Of a DNA stretch of 64,000 nt, positions 25,559-34,930 are shown one piece after another. Below the pieces are notes generated by a model, which ran no database searches, was not told the DNA's origin, and was given only the letters and a program-made list of their open reading frames with translations. Each line of letters begins with the position of its first letter. Within the stretch, counting starts at the first letter, position 1. Where the stretch lies: contig NZ_FOUY01000026.1 in the NCBI RefSeq assembly GCF_900115005.1, positions 39,286 to 103,285 of the forward strand, written 5' to 3'. Position numbers and translations under genes: made by a program. Source of the DNA: Pseudonocardia ammonioxydans. GTDB taxonomy: Bacteria; Actinomycetota; Actinomycetes; Mycobacteriales; Pseudonocardiaceae.

Positions 25559-27148
25559 ATGGCGACGATCGGCGAGGTCGGCTGGCAGGTACTGCGCGGG
25601 CACGGGATCGACACCGTGTTCGGCAACCCGGGATCCAACGAGCTGCCGTTCCTGGCCGCCATGCCCGGGGACGTCCGCTACGTGCTGGGCCTGCACGAGG
25701 GTGCGGTGCTGGGCATGGCCGACGGGTACGCCCAGGCCACCGGCGGGCCGGCCCTGGTGAACCTGCACGCGGCCTCCGGCTCGGGCAACGCCATGGGCGC
25801 GTTGACCAGCGCCGTGTACGCGCACTCCCCGCTGGTGCTGACCGCGGGCCAGCAGGTGCGTTCGACGGTCGGCCAGGAGGTCATGCTGACCAACGTCGAC
25901 GCCGCCGCGCTGCCGCGCCCGCTGGTGAAGTGGTCGGCCGAGCCGGTCGACGCCCGGGACGTGCCGCGCTCGCTGTCCCAGGCGGTGCACACGGCGATGC
26001 TGGAGCCGCGCGGGCCGGTCTACCTCTCGGTGCCCTACGACGACTGGGCCGCCGAGGCCGGTCCGGACACCGGGCACCTGGTCGGCAGGCGCACCGCGTC
26101 CGCGGCCGCGCTCGACCCGGCCCAGCTCGACGCGCTGGCCGGCATGCTCGCGGCGGCGAGCGATCCGGTGCTCGTGCTCGGCCCGCAGGTGGACGCGGCC
26201 GGGGCGAACGCCGACGCGGTCCGGCTCGCCGAGTCGCTGGCCTGCCCGGTGTGGATCGCGCCGTCGGCGTCGCGGTGCCCGTTCCCGACCCGGCACCCGG
26301 GGTTCCGCGGGGTCCTGCCGGCCTCGGTGCGGGACGTGACCGCGCGCCTCGCCGGGCACGACGTCGTCCTCGTGGTGGGGGCGCCGGTGTTCCGCTACCA
26401 CCAGTACCTGCCCGACGACCTGCTGCCCGCGGGGACGCGGCTGCTGCACCTGACCGCGGACCCGGCCGAGGCCGCCCGGGCCCCGATGGGCGACGCCTGG
26501 GTGGCCCCGGTCGGCCCGGCCCTGGCGGCACTGGCCGAGCGGGTGCCGGCGTCCGGACGGCCGGCGCAGCCGCCGCGCGCCCCGTTCGCCGAGCCCGCGT
26601 CGGCCACCGGCCACGTGCCGCCGGAGCAGCTGTTCGCACTGGTCCGCACGCTCGCACCGGCGGACGCGGTGCACGTGGTCGAGTCGACCGCGACCGCGGA
26701 CGCGTACTGGGCGCAGGCCGACCTCACCGAGCCGGGCAGCTACCTGTTCCCCGCCTCGGGCGGGCTCGGGTTCGGGCTGCCGGCCGCGGTCGGCGCGCAG
26801 CTCGCGCACGGCAGCGCACGCCGGGTCGTCGCCCTGGTGGGCGACGGGTCGGCGAACTACGGCATCACCGCGCTGTGGACGGCCGCGCAGTACCGCGTCC
26901 CGGTGGTGTTCGTGATCCTCCGTAACGGCACCTACGGCGCGCTGCGCGGGTTCGCGGAGCTGCTCGGGACCGGCGAGACACCCGGCCTGGACGTGCCCGG
27001 CCTGGACTTCGTCAAGATCGCCGAGGGCTACGGGGTCCCCGCCGTGTCCGCCCGGGACGCCGACGGCGTCACCGCCGCCCTGAAGGAGGCGTTCGACGCC
27101 GACGGGCCCCGGCTGGTCGAGGTCCTCACCGCGCCCGGGGTGGGCTGA
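25559..27148 (+). CDS. mdlC: Benzoylformate decarboxylase
   Basis: A 529-residue thiamine-diphosphate enzyme very close in sequence to Pseudomonas putida benzoylformate decarboxylase. It has FGNPGSNELPF (catalytic Ser26 at the same number), LHEGAVLGMADGYAQA with the cofactor-activating Glu, VNLHAASGSGNAMGAL (the His70 region), APSASRCPFPTRHPGFRG, APVFRYHQY (the second active-site His) and the GDGSANYGITALWTAAQY metal site. It converts benzoylformate to benzaldehyde and CO2. With the ben and cat genes 3-10 kb away this suggests use of mandelate-type compounds, though no mandelate dehydrogenase or benzaldehyde dehydrogenase is seen in the window. ATG at 25559 after GAGGAGGCGCC. Confidence 0.9.
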   Translation: MATIGEVGWQVLRGHGIDTVFGNPGSNELPFLAAMPGDVRYVLGLHEGAVLGMADGYAQATGGPALVNLHAASGSGNAMGALTSAVYAHSPLVLTAGQQVRSTVGQEVMLTNVDAAALPRPLVKWSAEPVDARDVPRSLSQAVHTAMLEPRGPVYLSVPYDDWAAEAGPDTGHLVGRRTASAAALDPAQLDALAGMLAAASDPVLVLGPQVDAAGANADAVRLAESLACPVWIAPSASRCPFPTRHPGFRGVLPASVRDVTARLAGHDVVLVVGAPVFRYHQYLPDDLLPAGTRLLHLTADPAEAARAPMGDAWVAPVGPALAALAERVPASGRPAQPPRAPFAEPASATGHVPPEQLFALVRTLAPADAVHVVESTATADAYWAQADLTEPGSYLFPASGGLGFGLPAAVGAQLAHGSARRVVALVGDGSANYGITALWTAAQYRVPVVFVILRNGTYGALRGFAELLGTGETPGLDVPGLDFVKIAEGYGVPAVSARDADGVTAALKEAFDADGPRLVEVLTAPGVG

Positions 27149-27950
27149 GCCGCTCGGCGCCGTCCACCTCGGCGAGGAAGCCCGCCAGGCGCGCGGCGAC
27201 CAGTTCCGGGGCGGTCGCGGTGGCGAAGTGCGACTGCCCGGGCAGCACGGCCCGGTGCGCGTGCGGGAGCGCGGCGGCGAGCCGGTCCAGCACGGCGGGG
27301 ACCGGGTCCCAGGTCTCGGCCCCCTGCATCAGCAGCACCGGCACCGTGATGCCCGCGAACCGGGCCGGGTCGCCGTCGTCCGCGGCGAACGCCTCGAGCT
27401 CGTGGCCCTGGGCGTGCAGGCTGCGCCGCGCCACCTCCGGCGGCGCCGGCGGCATCGCCTCGACCAGCGCGGGCGGCGCGCCCGCGACCTCGAGCGCGAA
27501 GATCCGGGCCGCGGCGTCCGGGTCGTCGGTGGCCCGGTAGCGCTCGAGCACCGGCCCGAGCCGCGGGCCCGACGCGTGCAGCGGCGGCTCGTACACCGTC
27601 AGCGAGGCGATCCCGGCCGGGTCGGCCGCCGCCGCGTGCAGCGCGACGGTGGCTCCGGCGGAGCCCCCGACCAGGTGTACCGGGGTGCGGCCGGGCCCGG
27701 CGGCGGCGTCCAGCAGCGCGCGCACGTCGGCGGTCTCGCGGGCGAAGGTGTGCCGGCCGGCCCCGTCACCGCTGGGGCTGTGGTGCCGGCGGGCGGGCAG
27801 CCACATCTCGTAGCGGTCGGCCAGCTGCTCGGCGACGGCCCGCCAGCTGTGGGTGCCGCCCCCGCTGCCGTGCAGCATCAGCACCGGCGGCCCCGCGCCG
27901 ACACGCTCCACGGCCAGCTCGACGCCCTCTCCCCCGACGATCCGTTCCAC
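27126..27950 (-). CDS. Alpha/beta hydrolase
   Basis: A 274-residue alpha/beta-hydrolase fold protein. The oxyanion His-Gly is in LMLHGSGGGTHSW, the nucleophile elbow is VGGSAGATVALH (Gly-x-Ser-x-Gly), and late His in LPGQSHFATAT completes the triad. The acid is probably the Asp in ETWDPVPAVLD. No signal peptide. The family is too broad for a substrate call. The GTG at 27950 follows GGGAGGAACC. The last 23 bases overlap the 3' end of mdlC, tail to tail. It is read in the same direction as the permease gene upstream, 34 bases away, and could be co-transcribed with it. Confidence 0.75.
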   Translation of the reverse strand: MERIVGGEGVELAVERVGAGPPVLMLHGSGGGTHSWRAVAEQLADRYEMWLPARRHHSPSGDGAGRHTFARETADVRALLDAAAGPGRTPVHLVGGSAGATVALHAAAADPAGIASLTVYEPPLHASGPRLGPVLERYRATDDPDAAARIFALEVAGAPPALVEAMPPAPPEVARRSLHAQGHELEAFAADDGDPARFAGITVPVLLMQGAETWDPVPAVLDRLAAALPHAHRAVLPGQSHFATATAPELVAARLAGFLAEVDGAERLSPPRAR

Positions 27951-27984
27951 GGTTCCTCCCCCGATGTCGTTCCGCGGCGCAAGG

Positions 27985-29256
<1,272 letters not shown>

Positions 29257-29310
29257 CAGCCCCGCCTCCCGCACGCGGCCGGGACACGAGCCGGGCAGCA
29301 CCGACCACGG

Positions 29311-29385
29311 CAGGGCCGACCGAACCCGGGCCGACCGAGCCTGGGCCGATCGAGCGTGAGCCGATCGAACCCGGGCCGATCAGGG
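29311..29385. repeat. 15-bp tandem repeat, five copies, upstream of the permease gene
   Basis: Five consecutive 15-base units follow the pattern SYGGGCCGAYCGARC (for example CCGGGCCGACCGAGC and CTGGGCCGATCGAGC), with a few changes in the fourth and fifth. It lies 55-130 bases upstream of the APC permease start and overlaps the 3' end of a possible small gene. It may be spaced binding sites or a slippage product. Confidence 0.65.
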
Positions 29386-29550
29386 CAGGATCGTTCCCGC
29401 GCCGGCCGGCTCCGCCTCCGGGGGCCCGGCGGGCGCCGGTGGTGGTGCCGGCCGCGGCACCAGGAGCCGGAGCTCGGCGAGCCGGTCGCGAGTCCGGGCG
29501 TCCGCGCCGGGTGGGGCCCCGCCCGGCGGGAGCGTGACGTCGTCGTCCAT
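29380..29550 (-). CDS. Possible small Pro/Ala-rich protein
   Basis: A 56-codon frame from an ATG at 29548-29550 begins MDDDVTLPPGG, contains a short amphipathic stretch (RTRDRLAELRLLVPR) and ends in a Pro/Ala/Gly-rich tail. There is no clear ribosome-binding site and no recognisable family. It is the only plausible coding content in the gap between the phosphonate operon end and the permease gene, and third positions are G/C-rich. It may be chance in such GC-rich DNA. Confidence 0.3.
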   Translation of the reverse strand: MDDDVTLPPGGAPPGADARTRDRLAELRLLVPRPAPPPAPAGPPEAEPAGAGTILP

Positions 29551-29601
29551 CGGACCATCAGGGCACCGTCCGCGCCGCGTGTCATCGTCAGGATCGGGGA
29601 T

Positions 29602-30276
29602 TCACCGGGCTCGGGCCCCGGTCCACGATCCCAGCAGCTCCGGCAGGTCCGCGACCCCGCCGACGACGTCGGTCGGCCCGGCCGCGGTGAGCTCCTCGCG
29701 GGTCTGGGCCCCGGTCAGCACCCCGACCACCCGGCCGGCCCGGGCGTTGCGCCCGGCCCGGACGTCGAGCACCGTGTCGCCGGCGGCCAGGACCCGGCCG
29801 GGGGCGTCGACGCCGGTCAGGGCCATCGCGCGGTGGATCATCGCGGGGTCCGGGCGCCCCACACCGACGTCCTCGGCGCACACCACCCCGTCCAGCTCGG
29901 TCGTGAACGCCGCCGGCAGCGCGGCCAGCAGCGGATCGGTGACCTGCCGGTCGAACCCGGTGGTGAGCACGACCGCCGTCCCTGCCGAGCGCAGGGCCGC
30001 GAGGGCCGCGGGGACCCCGGGCAGCGGCCGCGGTGGCGTGGCGGCGTAGGCGGCGGCGAGGCGGGCGACGAAGTCGGCGTGCAGGTCCTCGACCGTGTCG
30101 CGCCCGGTGAGCGCGGCCAGCGCCTCCCGCTTGTCCGCGCCCATCCAGCGACGCAGACCGGCGTCCGACGGCGGGTGCCCGGCCGCGGTGACGACCTCGG
30201 CCAGCACCCGGTACACCGCACCCCCCTCGTACACGGTGGTACCGGCGATGTCGAGAACGGCCAGGGTGACGGTCAT
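29602..30276 (-). CDS. Phosphonatase-like HAD hydrolase (PhnX-related)
   Basis: A 224-residue HAD protein. Motif I is LDIAGTTVYEG: the nucleophile Asp9 is followed two residues later by Ala and not Asp. That is the phosphonoacetaldehyde hydrolase signature (DxAGTT) and not that of phosphatases. The cap carries MGADKREAL, whose Lys49 is placed like the Schiff-base lysine of PhnX. VVLTTGFDR (motif II region) and AAGDTVLDVRAGRNA (motif III/IV) complete the fold. The likely reaction is C-P cleavage of phosphonoacetaldehyde or a close analogue to an aldehyde and phosphate. It matches my memory of the phosphonatase-like group TIGR03351. The ATG overlaps the phnE stop (ATGA), so it is the last gene of the operon. 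Confidence 0.82.
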   Translation of the reverse strand: MTVTLAVLDIAGTTVYEGGAVYRVLAEVVTAAGHPPSDAGLRRWMGADKREALAALTGRDTVEDLHADFVARLAAAYAATPPRPLPGVPAALAALRSAGTAVVLTTGFDRQVTDPLLAALPAAFTTELDGVVCAEDVGVGRPDPAMIHRAMALTGVDAPGRVLAAGDTVLDVRAGRNARAGRVVGVLTGAQTREELTAAGPTDVVGGVADLPELLGSWTGARAR

Positions 30277-31103
30277 GCAGCACTCCCCAGGTGGCGGCGG
30301 ACCAGCGCGGACAGCCGGTCGACGGCGACGATCAGCACGAGGACGACGAGGATGTGGGTCAGCATCTCGTCGAACCGGAACAGCTGGATCGACTGGTTGA
30401 TCAGGAACCCGATGCCGCCGGCGCCGACCAGGCCGAGCACCAGCGACGAGCGGACGTTGACGTCGAAGCGGTAGAGCAGCAACCCGGTCAGCTGCGGGGT
30501 CAGCGACGGCAGCAGCGCGTGCGCCGCGACCTGCAGCCGCCCGGCCCCGGCCGACCGCAGCGCCGTCGGCGGACCGGGGTCGGCGTCCTCGATCGTCTCG
30601 GCCCACAGCTTGCCCATCACCCCGACGTTGTGGAACACCAGCGCGAGCACCCCGGGGAACGGGCCGAGCCCGACGGCGGTCACGAAGATCAGCGCGAACA
30701 CCACGTCCGGGACGGCGCGCAGGAACGACAGCAGCCCGCGGGCGGCCTGGTAGACCACCGGCCCCGGTGCGGTGCCCCGCGCCGCGGCCAGCGCGAGCAG
30801 CAGCGCGAACGGGATCGACAGGGTGGTGCCGAGCAGGCCGATCCAGAGCGTGACGAGCGCACCCTCCAGGCTCGGGAGGAGGACGTCGGCGGACAGGTCC
30901 GGCGGGATCGCCTCGGACAGGAAGTCCGCCATGCCGTCCGCGCCGTCGAGCAGCGTCGCGAACGACATCTCGGTGGTCCGCCAGGCGATCACGTGCACGA
31001 TCAGCAGTGCCGCGAGGACCGCCCCGCCCACGGCGAGGGTGCGGGGCCTGCGGCGGCGCGGTGGGACGGGGACCCACCGGACCCCGGTGTCGGTCATGGT
31101 CAC
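30273..31103 (-). CDS. phnE: Phosphonate ABC transporter permease
   Basis: A 276-residue permease with about six membrane helices. The binding-protein-dependent transport signature is near VFHNVGVMGKLWAETIEDAD, which contacts the ATPase, and the PhnE-type features SFLRAVPDVVFALIFV, RSSLVLGLVGAGGIGFLI and FDEMLTHILVVLVLI follow. It forms the membrane channel for phosphonates with PhnC and PhnD. GTG at 31103 overlaps the phnC stop (GTGA); an ATG two codons later is possible. Only one phnE copy is present, so a homodimer is expected. Confidence 0.88.
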   Translation of the reverse strand: MTMTDTGVRWVPVPPRRRRPRTLAVGGAVLAALLIVHVIAWRTTEMSFATLLDGADGMADFLSEAIPPDLSADVLLPSLEGALVTLWIGLLGTTLSIPFALLLALAAARGTAPGPVVYQAARGLLSFLRAVPDVVFALIFVTAVGLGPFPGVLALVFHNVGVMGKLWAETIEDADPGPPTALRSAGAGRLQVAAHALLPSLTPQLTGLLLYRFDVNVRSSLVLGLVGAGGIGFLINQSIQLFRFDEMLTHILVVLVLIVAVDRLSALVRRHLGSAA

Positions 31104-31831
31104 GACACGGCCTCCAGGTCACGGTCGTCGGCCGGGTAGAGGGACCCGACATCGGTGCCGGCCGGCCCGTCGAGGACGACGCGGCCCTCGCGCAGCCCGA
31201 CCACACGGTCGGCGTACCGGGCGGCCAGTCCCGGCTGGTGCAGCACGGCGAGCACGGCCAGCCGCTCGGTGTGCGCCAGCTCGGCGAGCAGCCCGAGCAC
31301 CTGCTCGGCGGCGGCCGGGTCGAGTGCGGACACCGGTTCGTCGGCGAGCAGCACGCGGGCCCGCTGGCACAGCGCGCGGGCCACGGCGACACGTTGCTGC
31401 TGCCCGCCGGACAGCGCCCCGGCCCGGTCGTGTGCCCGGTCGGCGAGCCCGACCCGCTCGAGGCAGCCCATCGCCTCCTCCCGGACCGCACGCGGGAACA
31501 GGGCCGCCACCAGCGACGACCGCAGGGGCAGCCGTCCGAGCGCGCCCGCACACACGTTGTCGAGCACGGTGCGCCGCGGCACGAGGTGGATCCGCTGGAA
31601 GACCAGCGCCACGTCGAGCGGAGCACGCTCCCGGCCGTCGACGCGCACCTCGCCGTCGTTCTCTCCGCCGTCGCTCCCGGCGAGACCGGCGGCGGCGCGG
31701 AGCAGGGTGGACTTGCCCGAACCGTTGGCACCGAGGACGGCGAGGAGCTCACCGGCCGCGACCTCGACGTCGACGCCGTGCAGCACCTCCCGGTCGCCGT
31801 AGCGCACCCGGGCGCCGGTCACCTGCAGCAT
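31100..31831 (-). CDS. phnC: Phosphonate ABC transporter ATP-binding protein
   Basis: A 243-residue ABC ATPase. Walker A is GANGSGKSTLL (about residue 37), the Q-loop is VFQRIHLV, the signature is LSGGQQQRVAVARALC, Walker B is VLLADEPVSALD and the switch His is in VLHQPGLA. RYGDREVLHGVDVEV is the usual start. It energises uptake through PhnE. The ATG at 31831 shares one base with the phnD stop (TGATG). Assignment to phosphonate and not another small anion rests on the neighbours PhnD, PhnE and the HAD hydrolase. Confidence 0.88.
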   Translation of the reverse strand: MLQVTGARVRYGDREVLHGVDVEVAAGELLAVLGANGSGKSTLLRAAAGLAGSDGGENDGEVRVDGRERAPLDVALVFQRIHLVPRRTVLDNVCAGALGRLPLRSSLVAALFPRAVREEAMGCLERVGLADRAHDRAGALSGGQQQRVAVARALCQRARVLLADEPVSALDPAAAEQVLGLLAELAHTERLAVLAVLHQPGLAARYADRVVGLREGRVVLDGPAGTDVGSLYPADDRDLEAVS

Positions 31832-32739
31832 CACTCCACGTCCTTCTCGGTCAGGCCGAGCTTCGCGGCGAGCTCGACGAGCGGGGCATAGGTGGTGTGG
31901 TCGACCGGCACGAGCTGCCCGGGCGGGCTGACGTCGAGCAGCGCGCCGACCTCGCCGACGGCCTGCGCGTCGAGGTTCAGCAGGGCGTCGGTCAGGGCCG
32001 CCTTGACCTGCGGGTCGAGGCTCCCGCGCACGGTGACCGGGTCGGTCGGGATCGGGGCGGAGGTCCACACCTGCCGGAACAGCTCCGGGTCGAATGTGCC
32101 GGACTCCGTCGCGGTGGCCAGCTGCTGGGAGTTGATCTGGGCGGCGTCGACGTGCCCGTTGGTCAGTGCGAGCAGGGCTTCGGGGTGGCCGCCCGCGTAG
32201 TCGACGCGGACGTCGCCCTCCGCCAGACCGGCGTCGAGCAGGGCCTGGCGGGGCAGCGCGTCCCCGGAGGTGGACCCGACCGCGCCCAGGGCGAGGTCAC
32301 GCCCGCGCAGCTGCTCGACCGAGGTGATGTCGGAGTCGCGGGGCACCCAGATGCCGGCGGTGTAGGACGACAGCCGCCCGTCGGCGGTGCCGAACGAGGC
32401 GACGGCCTCGGCCTGCGCGCGCTGCTCGGCGAAGACGTAGCCGAGCGGGCCGAAGATGCCGAGGTCCAGCTCGTCGTTGCGCATGGCCAGGACCTGGGCG
32501 GCGTAGTCCTGCGGGACCTCGACCGCGACCGGGCAGCCGAGCCGCCGTTCCAGGGCGTCGCCGAGCACCTCGGCGGCCGGCACGAGCACCGCCGGGTCCT
32601 CGAAGGGGACGACGCCCATCCGGAGCTCGCCGTCGGGACAGGTGGGGGACGCGGCGGAGTCCTGTTCGGATGGACCGGCGCAGGCGGTCAGGGCGAGGGT
32701 CGCGGCGAGCAGGACGCCGGCGAGCAGGCGGGGACGCAT
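31831..32739 (-). CDS. phnD: Phosphonate-binding lipoprotein of the ABC transporter
   Basis: A 302-residue periplasmic-type binding protein. A lipoprotein signal peptide is clear, with RPRLLAGVLLAATLALTAC and the lipobox Cys at residue 20. The mature protein has PhnD features: RMGVVPFEDPAVLVPAAEVL at the first strand, AMRNDELDLGIFGPLGYVFA, the conserved Ser/Thr run GAVGSTSGDALPRQALL that holds the phosphonate group, and GGHPEALLALTNGHVDAAQI. It captures the substrate at the cell surface. Its start overlaps the stop of the FAD oxidoreductase gene by one base. Confidence 0.88.
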   Translation of the reverse strand: MRPRLLAGVLLAATLALTACAGPSEQDSAASPTCPDGELRMGVVPFEDPAVLVPAAEVLGDALERRLGCPVAVEVPQDYAAQVLAMRNDELDLGIFGPLGYVFAEQRAQAEAVASFGTADGRLSSYTAGIWVPRDSDITSVEQLRGRDLALGAVGSTSGDALPRQALLDAGLAEGDVRVDYAGGHPEALLALTNGHVDAAQINSQQLATATESGTFDPELFRQVWTSAPIPTDPVTVRGSLDPQVKAALTDALLNLDAQAVGEVGALLDVSPPGQLVPVDHTTYAPLVELAAKLGLTEKDVE

Positions 32740-34037
32740 CAGTGCTCCTGGGTGGTCGGTGTGGCGGCGCAGAGCCGGTCGAGGACGGCCGGGGCGAGGC
32801 CGAACGCGGTGGTCATGCCGATCCCGGAGGTGACGGACACGGCCGTCGTCGCCGGGGCGGCGGGGCGGATCAGGAACTCGCCGGGGGCGTCGGCGTAGAC
32901 GCCCTGCCAGCGGCGGACGACGGCGATGTCGGTCCCGAGCAGCGCCCGGGTCTCGGCGAGCAGCAGATCGTCGAGCTGCTCGTCGGACCAGGGGCCGGGA
33001 GTGCGGTCGTAGGTGTGGGTGTCGCCGACGACGAGGTCGCCGCCGGGCAGCTGGGTGAGCATGTGGTTGATCCCGGCGTCGAGCAGCGCGGGGCGCTCGT
33101 CGCGCCAGCGCTCGCGCAGTGCCGCCGCACCCGCCGTGCCGGCCAGGGCCGGGTAGCGCAGCATCGAGCTGCCGGTGAGCACGGCCGGGCCGATCGTGAC
33201 CGGTGTGGACGGTCGGACCTGCAGCATCTGCAGGACGCACCGGCGCACGCCCGCGGTGTCGGCGAGGTCCGGGAACAGCCGGTCCACGTCGTGGCCCACG
33301 CACACCAGGACCTGCCGGGCGCGCACGTCACCACGTCCGGTGTGGACGGTGACCGGCCCGTCCGCGGCCGTGCCGGTGACCCCCGGCCCCGTCGCAGCCG
33401 GCCCCGTCGCCTCCGCGCCCCGTGATCCGTCGGCGCCCGGGTGGCCGGTACGCCAGCGCGCCCGATCGGTGGCCGGCCGCCCACCCGGCGAGTGCGTGGC
33501 CTCCGTGTCGCCGCCCGGCCGCGCCGCCTCCCCGATCCCGAGAACCGGGGCGCCGAACCGGACCTCGGCGCCCGGCCGGGCGTTCAGCCACGCGGCGATC
33601 GCACCCACCGCGGCGCGCTGGTCCACCCGCAGGTCGCGGGGCAGGAAGGCGCCGCCGTGCAGGTCCGCGGCCGCGACCGGGACGCGGGCGGCGACCTCCC
33701 GCGGATCGAGGAGCTCGACGTCGGCGCCGCGCGTGGCCGCGAGCTCCTCGAGCGCGGCCCGCTCCTCCGCGGACCGGGCGACGACGACGGTGCCGCACTC
33801 GGCGACCCCGAACCCGGCCGCACGGCCGAGCCGCAGCCAGGTGTCGCGGCCCCGCTCGGCGTGGCGCAGCGCGTCCCCGGTCTGGGCGGTCAGGCAGCCG
33901 TGGCCGAAGTTCCGCACCGAGGCCCCGACGGCACGCTCGTCGCGTTCCAGCACGGTGACCGTCAGACCGCGGGCCACCGCCTCCACGGCGTGGGCGAGGC
34001 CGACGATCCCGGCCCCGACGATCACCACATCACTCAT
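32739..34037 (-). CDS. FAD-dependent amine oxidoreductase of phosphonate clusters (TIGR03364-like)
   Basis: A 432-residue DAO-type flavoprotein. The FAD motif GAGIVGLAHAVEAVARG starts at residue ~8, followed by VTVLERDERAVGASVRNFGHG and, near the C-terminus, SVTSGIGMTTAFGLAPAVLD. The sequence fits the DAO group found beside phosphonatase-like hydrolases (TIGR03364 as I recall). Its job is inferred: oxidative removal of the amine from an (N-alkyl) aminoethylphosphonate to give phosphonoacetaldehyde, in place of the transaminase PhnW, which is absent. A ~45-residue Gly/Ala/Thr-rich insert lies in the middle. First gene of the operon; ATG at 34037 preferred, GTG at 34046 possible. Confidence 0.8.
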   Translation of the reverse strand: MSDVVIVGAGIVGLAHAVEAVARGLTVTVLERDERAVGASVRNFGHGCLTAQTGDALRHAERGRDTWLRLGRAAGFGVAECGTVVVARSAEERAALEELAATRGADVELLDPREVAARVPVAAADLHGGAFLPRDLRVDQRAAVGAIAAWLNARPGAEVRFGAPVLGIGEAARPGGDTEATHSPGGRPATDRARWRTGHPGADGSRGAEATGPAATGPGVTGTAADGPVTVHTGRGDVRARQVLVCVGHDVDRLFPDLADTAGVRRCVLQMLQVRPSTPVTIGPAVLTGSSMLRYPALAGTAGAAALRERWRDERPALLDAGINHMLTQLPGGDLVVGDTHTYDRTPGPWSDEQLDDLLLAETRALLGTDIAVVRRWQGVYADAPGEFLIRPAAPATTAVSVTSGIGMTTAFGLAPAVLDRLCAATPTTQEH

Positions 34038-34083
34038 CCGGGTCACGCTGCGTACCGTCGCAGCCGCTCTGCCACCCCGGCAA

Positions 34084-34103
34084 TGACTTGTAGAGACAAG
34101 TCA
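34084..34103. promoter_or_regulatory. GntR operator 1, between the phosphonate operon and gntR
   Basis: TGACTTGT-AGAG-ACAAGTCA is a perfect inverted repeat with 8-base arms and a 4-base spacer, in the 133-base gap between the divergent FAD oxidoreductase and GntR genes. The core ACTTGT-N4-ACAAGT recurs at 36725-36740. Confidence 0.8.
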
Positions 34104-34152
34104 GAGCTTGTTCACCTGCTGTATCCGTGAACGCCCTGCACCGGTCCCGATT

Positions 34153-34168
34153 CCTTGTAGAGTCAGGA
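34153..34168. promoter_or_regulatory. Degenerate GntR operator just before the gntR start
   Basis: CCTTGTAGAGTCAGGA matches ACTTGTAGAGACAAGT at 12 of 16 positions, including the whole AGAG centre. It ends two bases before the GTG start of the regulator. Binding here would repress the regulator's own expression. Confidence 0.5.
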
Positions 34169-34170
34169 TC

Positions 34171-34905
34171 GTGGGCACGCCGTTGCACCGGACACTCGCC
34201 GACGAGCTCCGCACCCGGATCCGGGGCGGTGCCCTGGGCGTCGGGGCGCTGTTGCCGTCCGAGGCGGAGCTGTGCCGGGAGTTCTCGACCTCGCGCGGGC
34301 CGGTGCGGCAGGCGCTCGCCGCGCTGCGTGACGAGGGGCTGATCGGCGGCGGCCAGGGTCGGCGGCCGGTCGTGCTCGACACGGTCCCGGCGCAGCCGTT
34401 CGAGTCGTTCCTGTCGTTCACCCGCCGCGCCGAGCTCACCGGGCACGTCCCCGGCCAGCGGCTGCACGAGATCGCGCTGCGGCACCCGGACCCCGCGGTG
34501 GCCGCGGCCCTGCATCTGGAGCCCGACGACTACGCCGTGCAGTTGATCCGGCTGCGGCTGCTCGACGACCGGCCCGCGATGCTGGAACGGATGACCTACG
34601 TCGAGACGGTCGGGCGCCCACTGCTCGACGCCGACCTCAACGCGGGCTCGATCTATGCGCTGCTCACCGCGCACGGGGTGGACCTGCACGCTGCCCGGCA
34701 CACCTTCGACGCCGTCGCCGCCGACGCCCTCGACGCCGAGCTGCTCGACGTCGCGGTCGGGCACCCGTTGCTGCGGGAACGGCGGCTGACCTGGAACGGC
34801 GCCGGGGAGACCCTGGAGTGGTCCGAGGACCGCTACCGCCCGGACGTCGCCGCGGTGACGATCACCAACACCCGCGGCGGCCGCGGCTCCCTCACCCGGG
34901 AGTGA
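34171..34905 (+). CDS. GntR-family regulator with UTRA domain (HutC/PhnF subfamily)
   Basis: A 244-residue GntR regulator. The N-terminal winged helix is LHRTLADELRTRIRGGALGVGALLPSEAELCREFSTSRGPVRQALAALRDEGLI, with wing GGGQGRRPVV. The C-terminal UTRA ligand domain has VQLIRLRLLDDRPAMLERMTYVE and LLRERRLTWNGAGETLEWSEDRYR. Its ligand is probably a phosphonate or its breakdown product. I chose the GTG at 34171; frames extending left to 34108 run through the operators. It is divergent from the phosphonate operon and is the probable binder of the ACTTGT-N4-ACAAGT sites. Confidence 0.85.
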   Translation: MGTPLHRTLADELRTRIRGGALGVGALLPSEAELCREFSTSRGPVRQALAALRDEGLIGGGQGRRPVVLDTVPAQPFESFLSFTRRAELTGHVPGQRLHEIALRHPDPAVAAALHLEPDDYAVQLIRLRLLDDRPAMLERMTYVETVGRPLLDADLNAGSIYALLTAHGVDLHAARHTFDAVAADALDAELLDVAVGHPLLRERRLTWNGAGETLEWSEDRYRPDVAAVTITNTRGGRGSLTRE

Positions 34906-34930
34906 CCGCGCCGCCCGGGGCACGAGCGGC

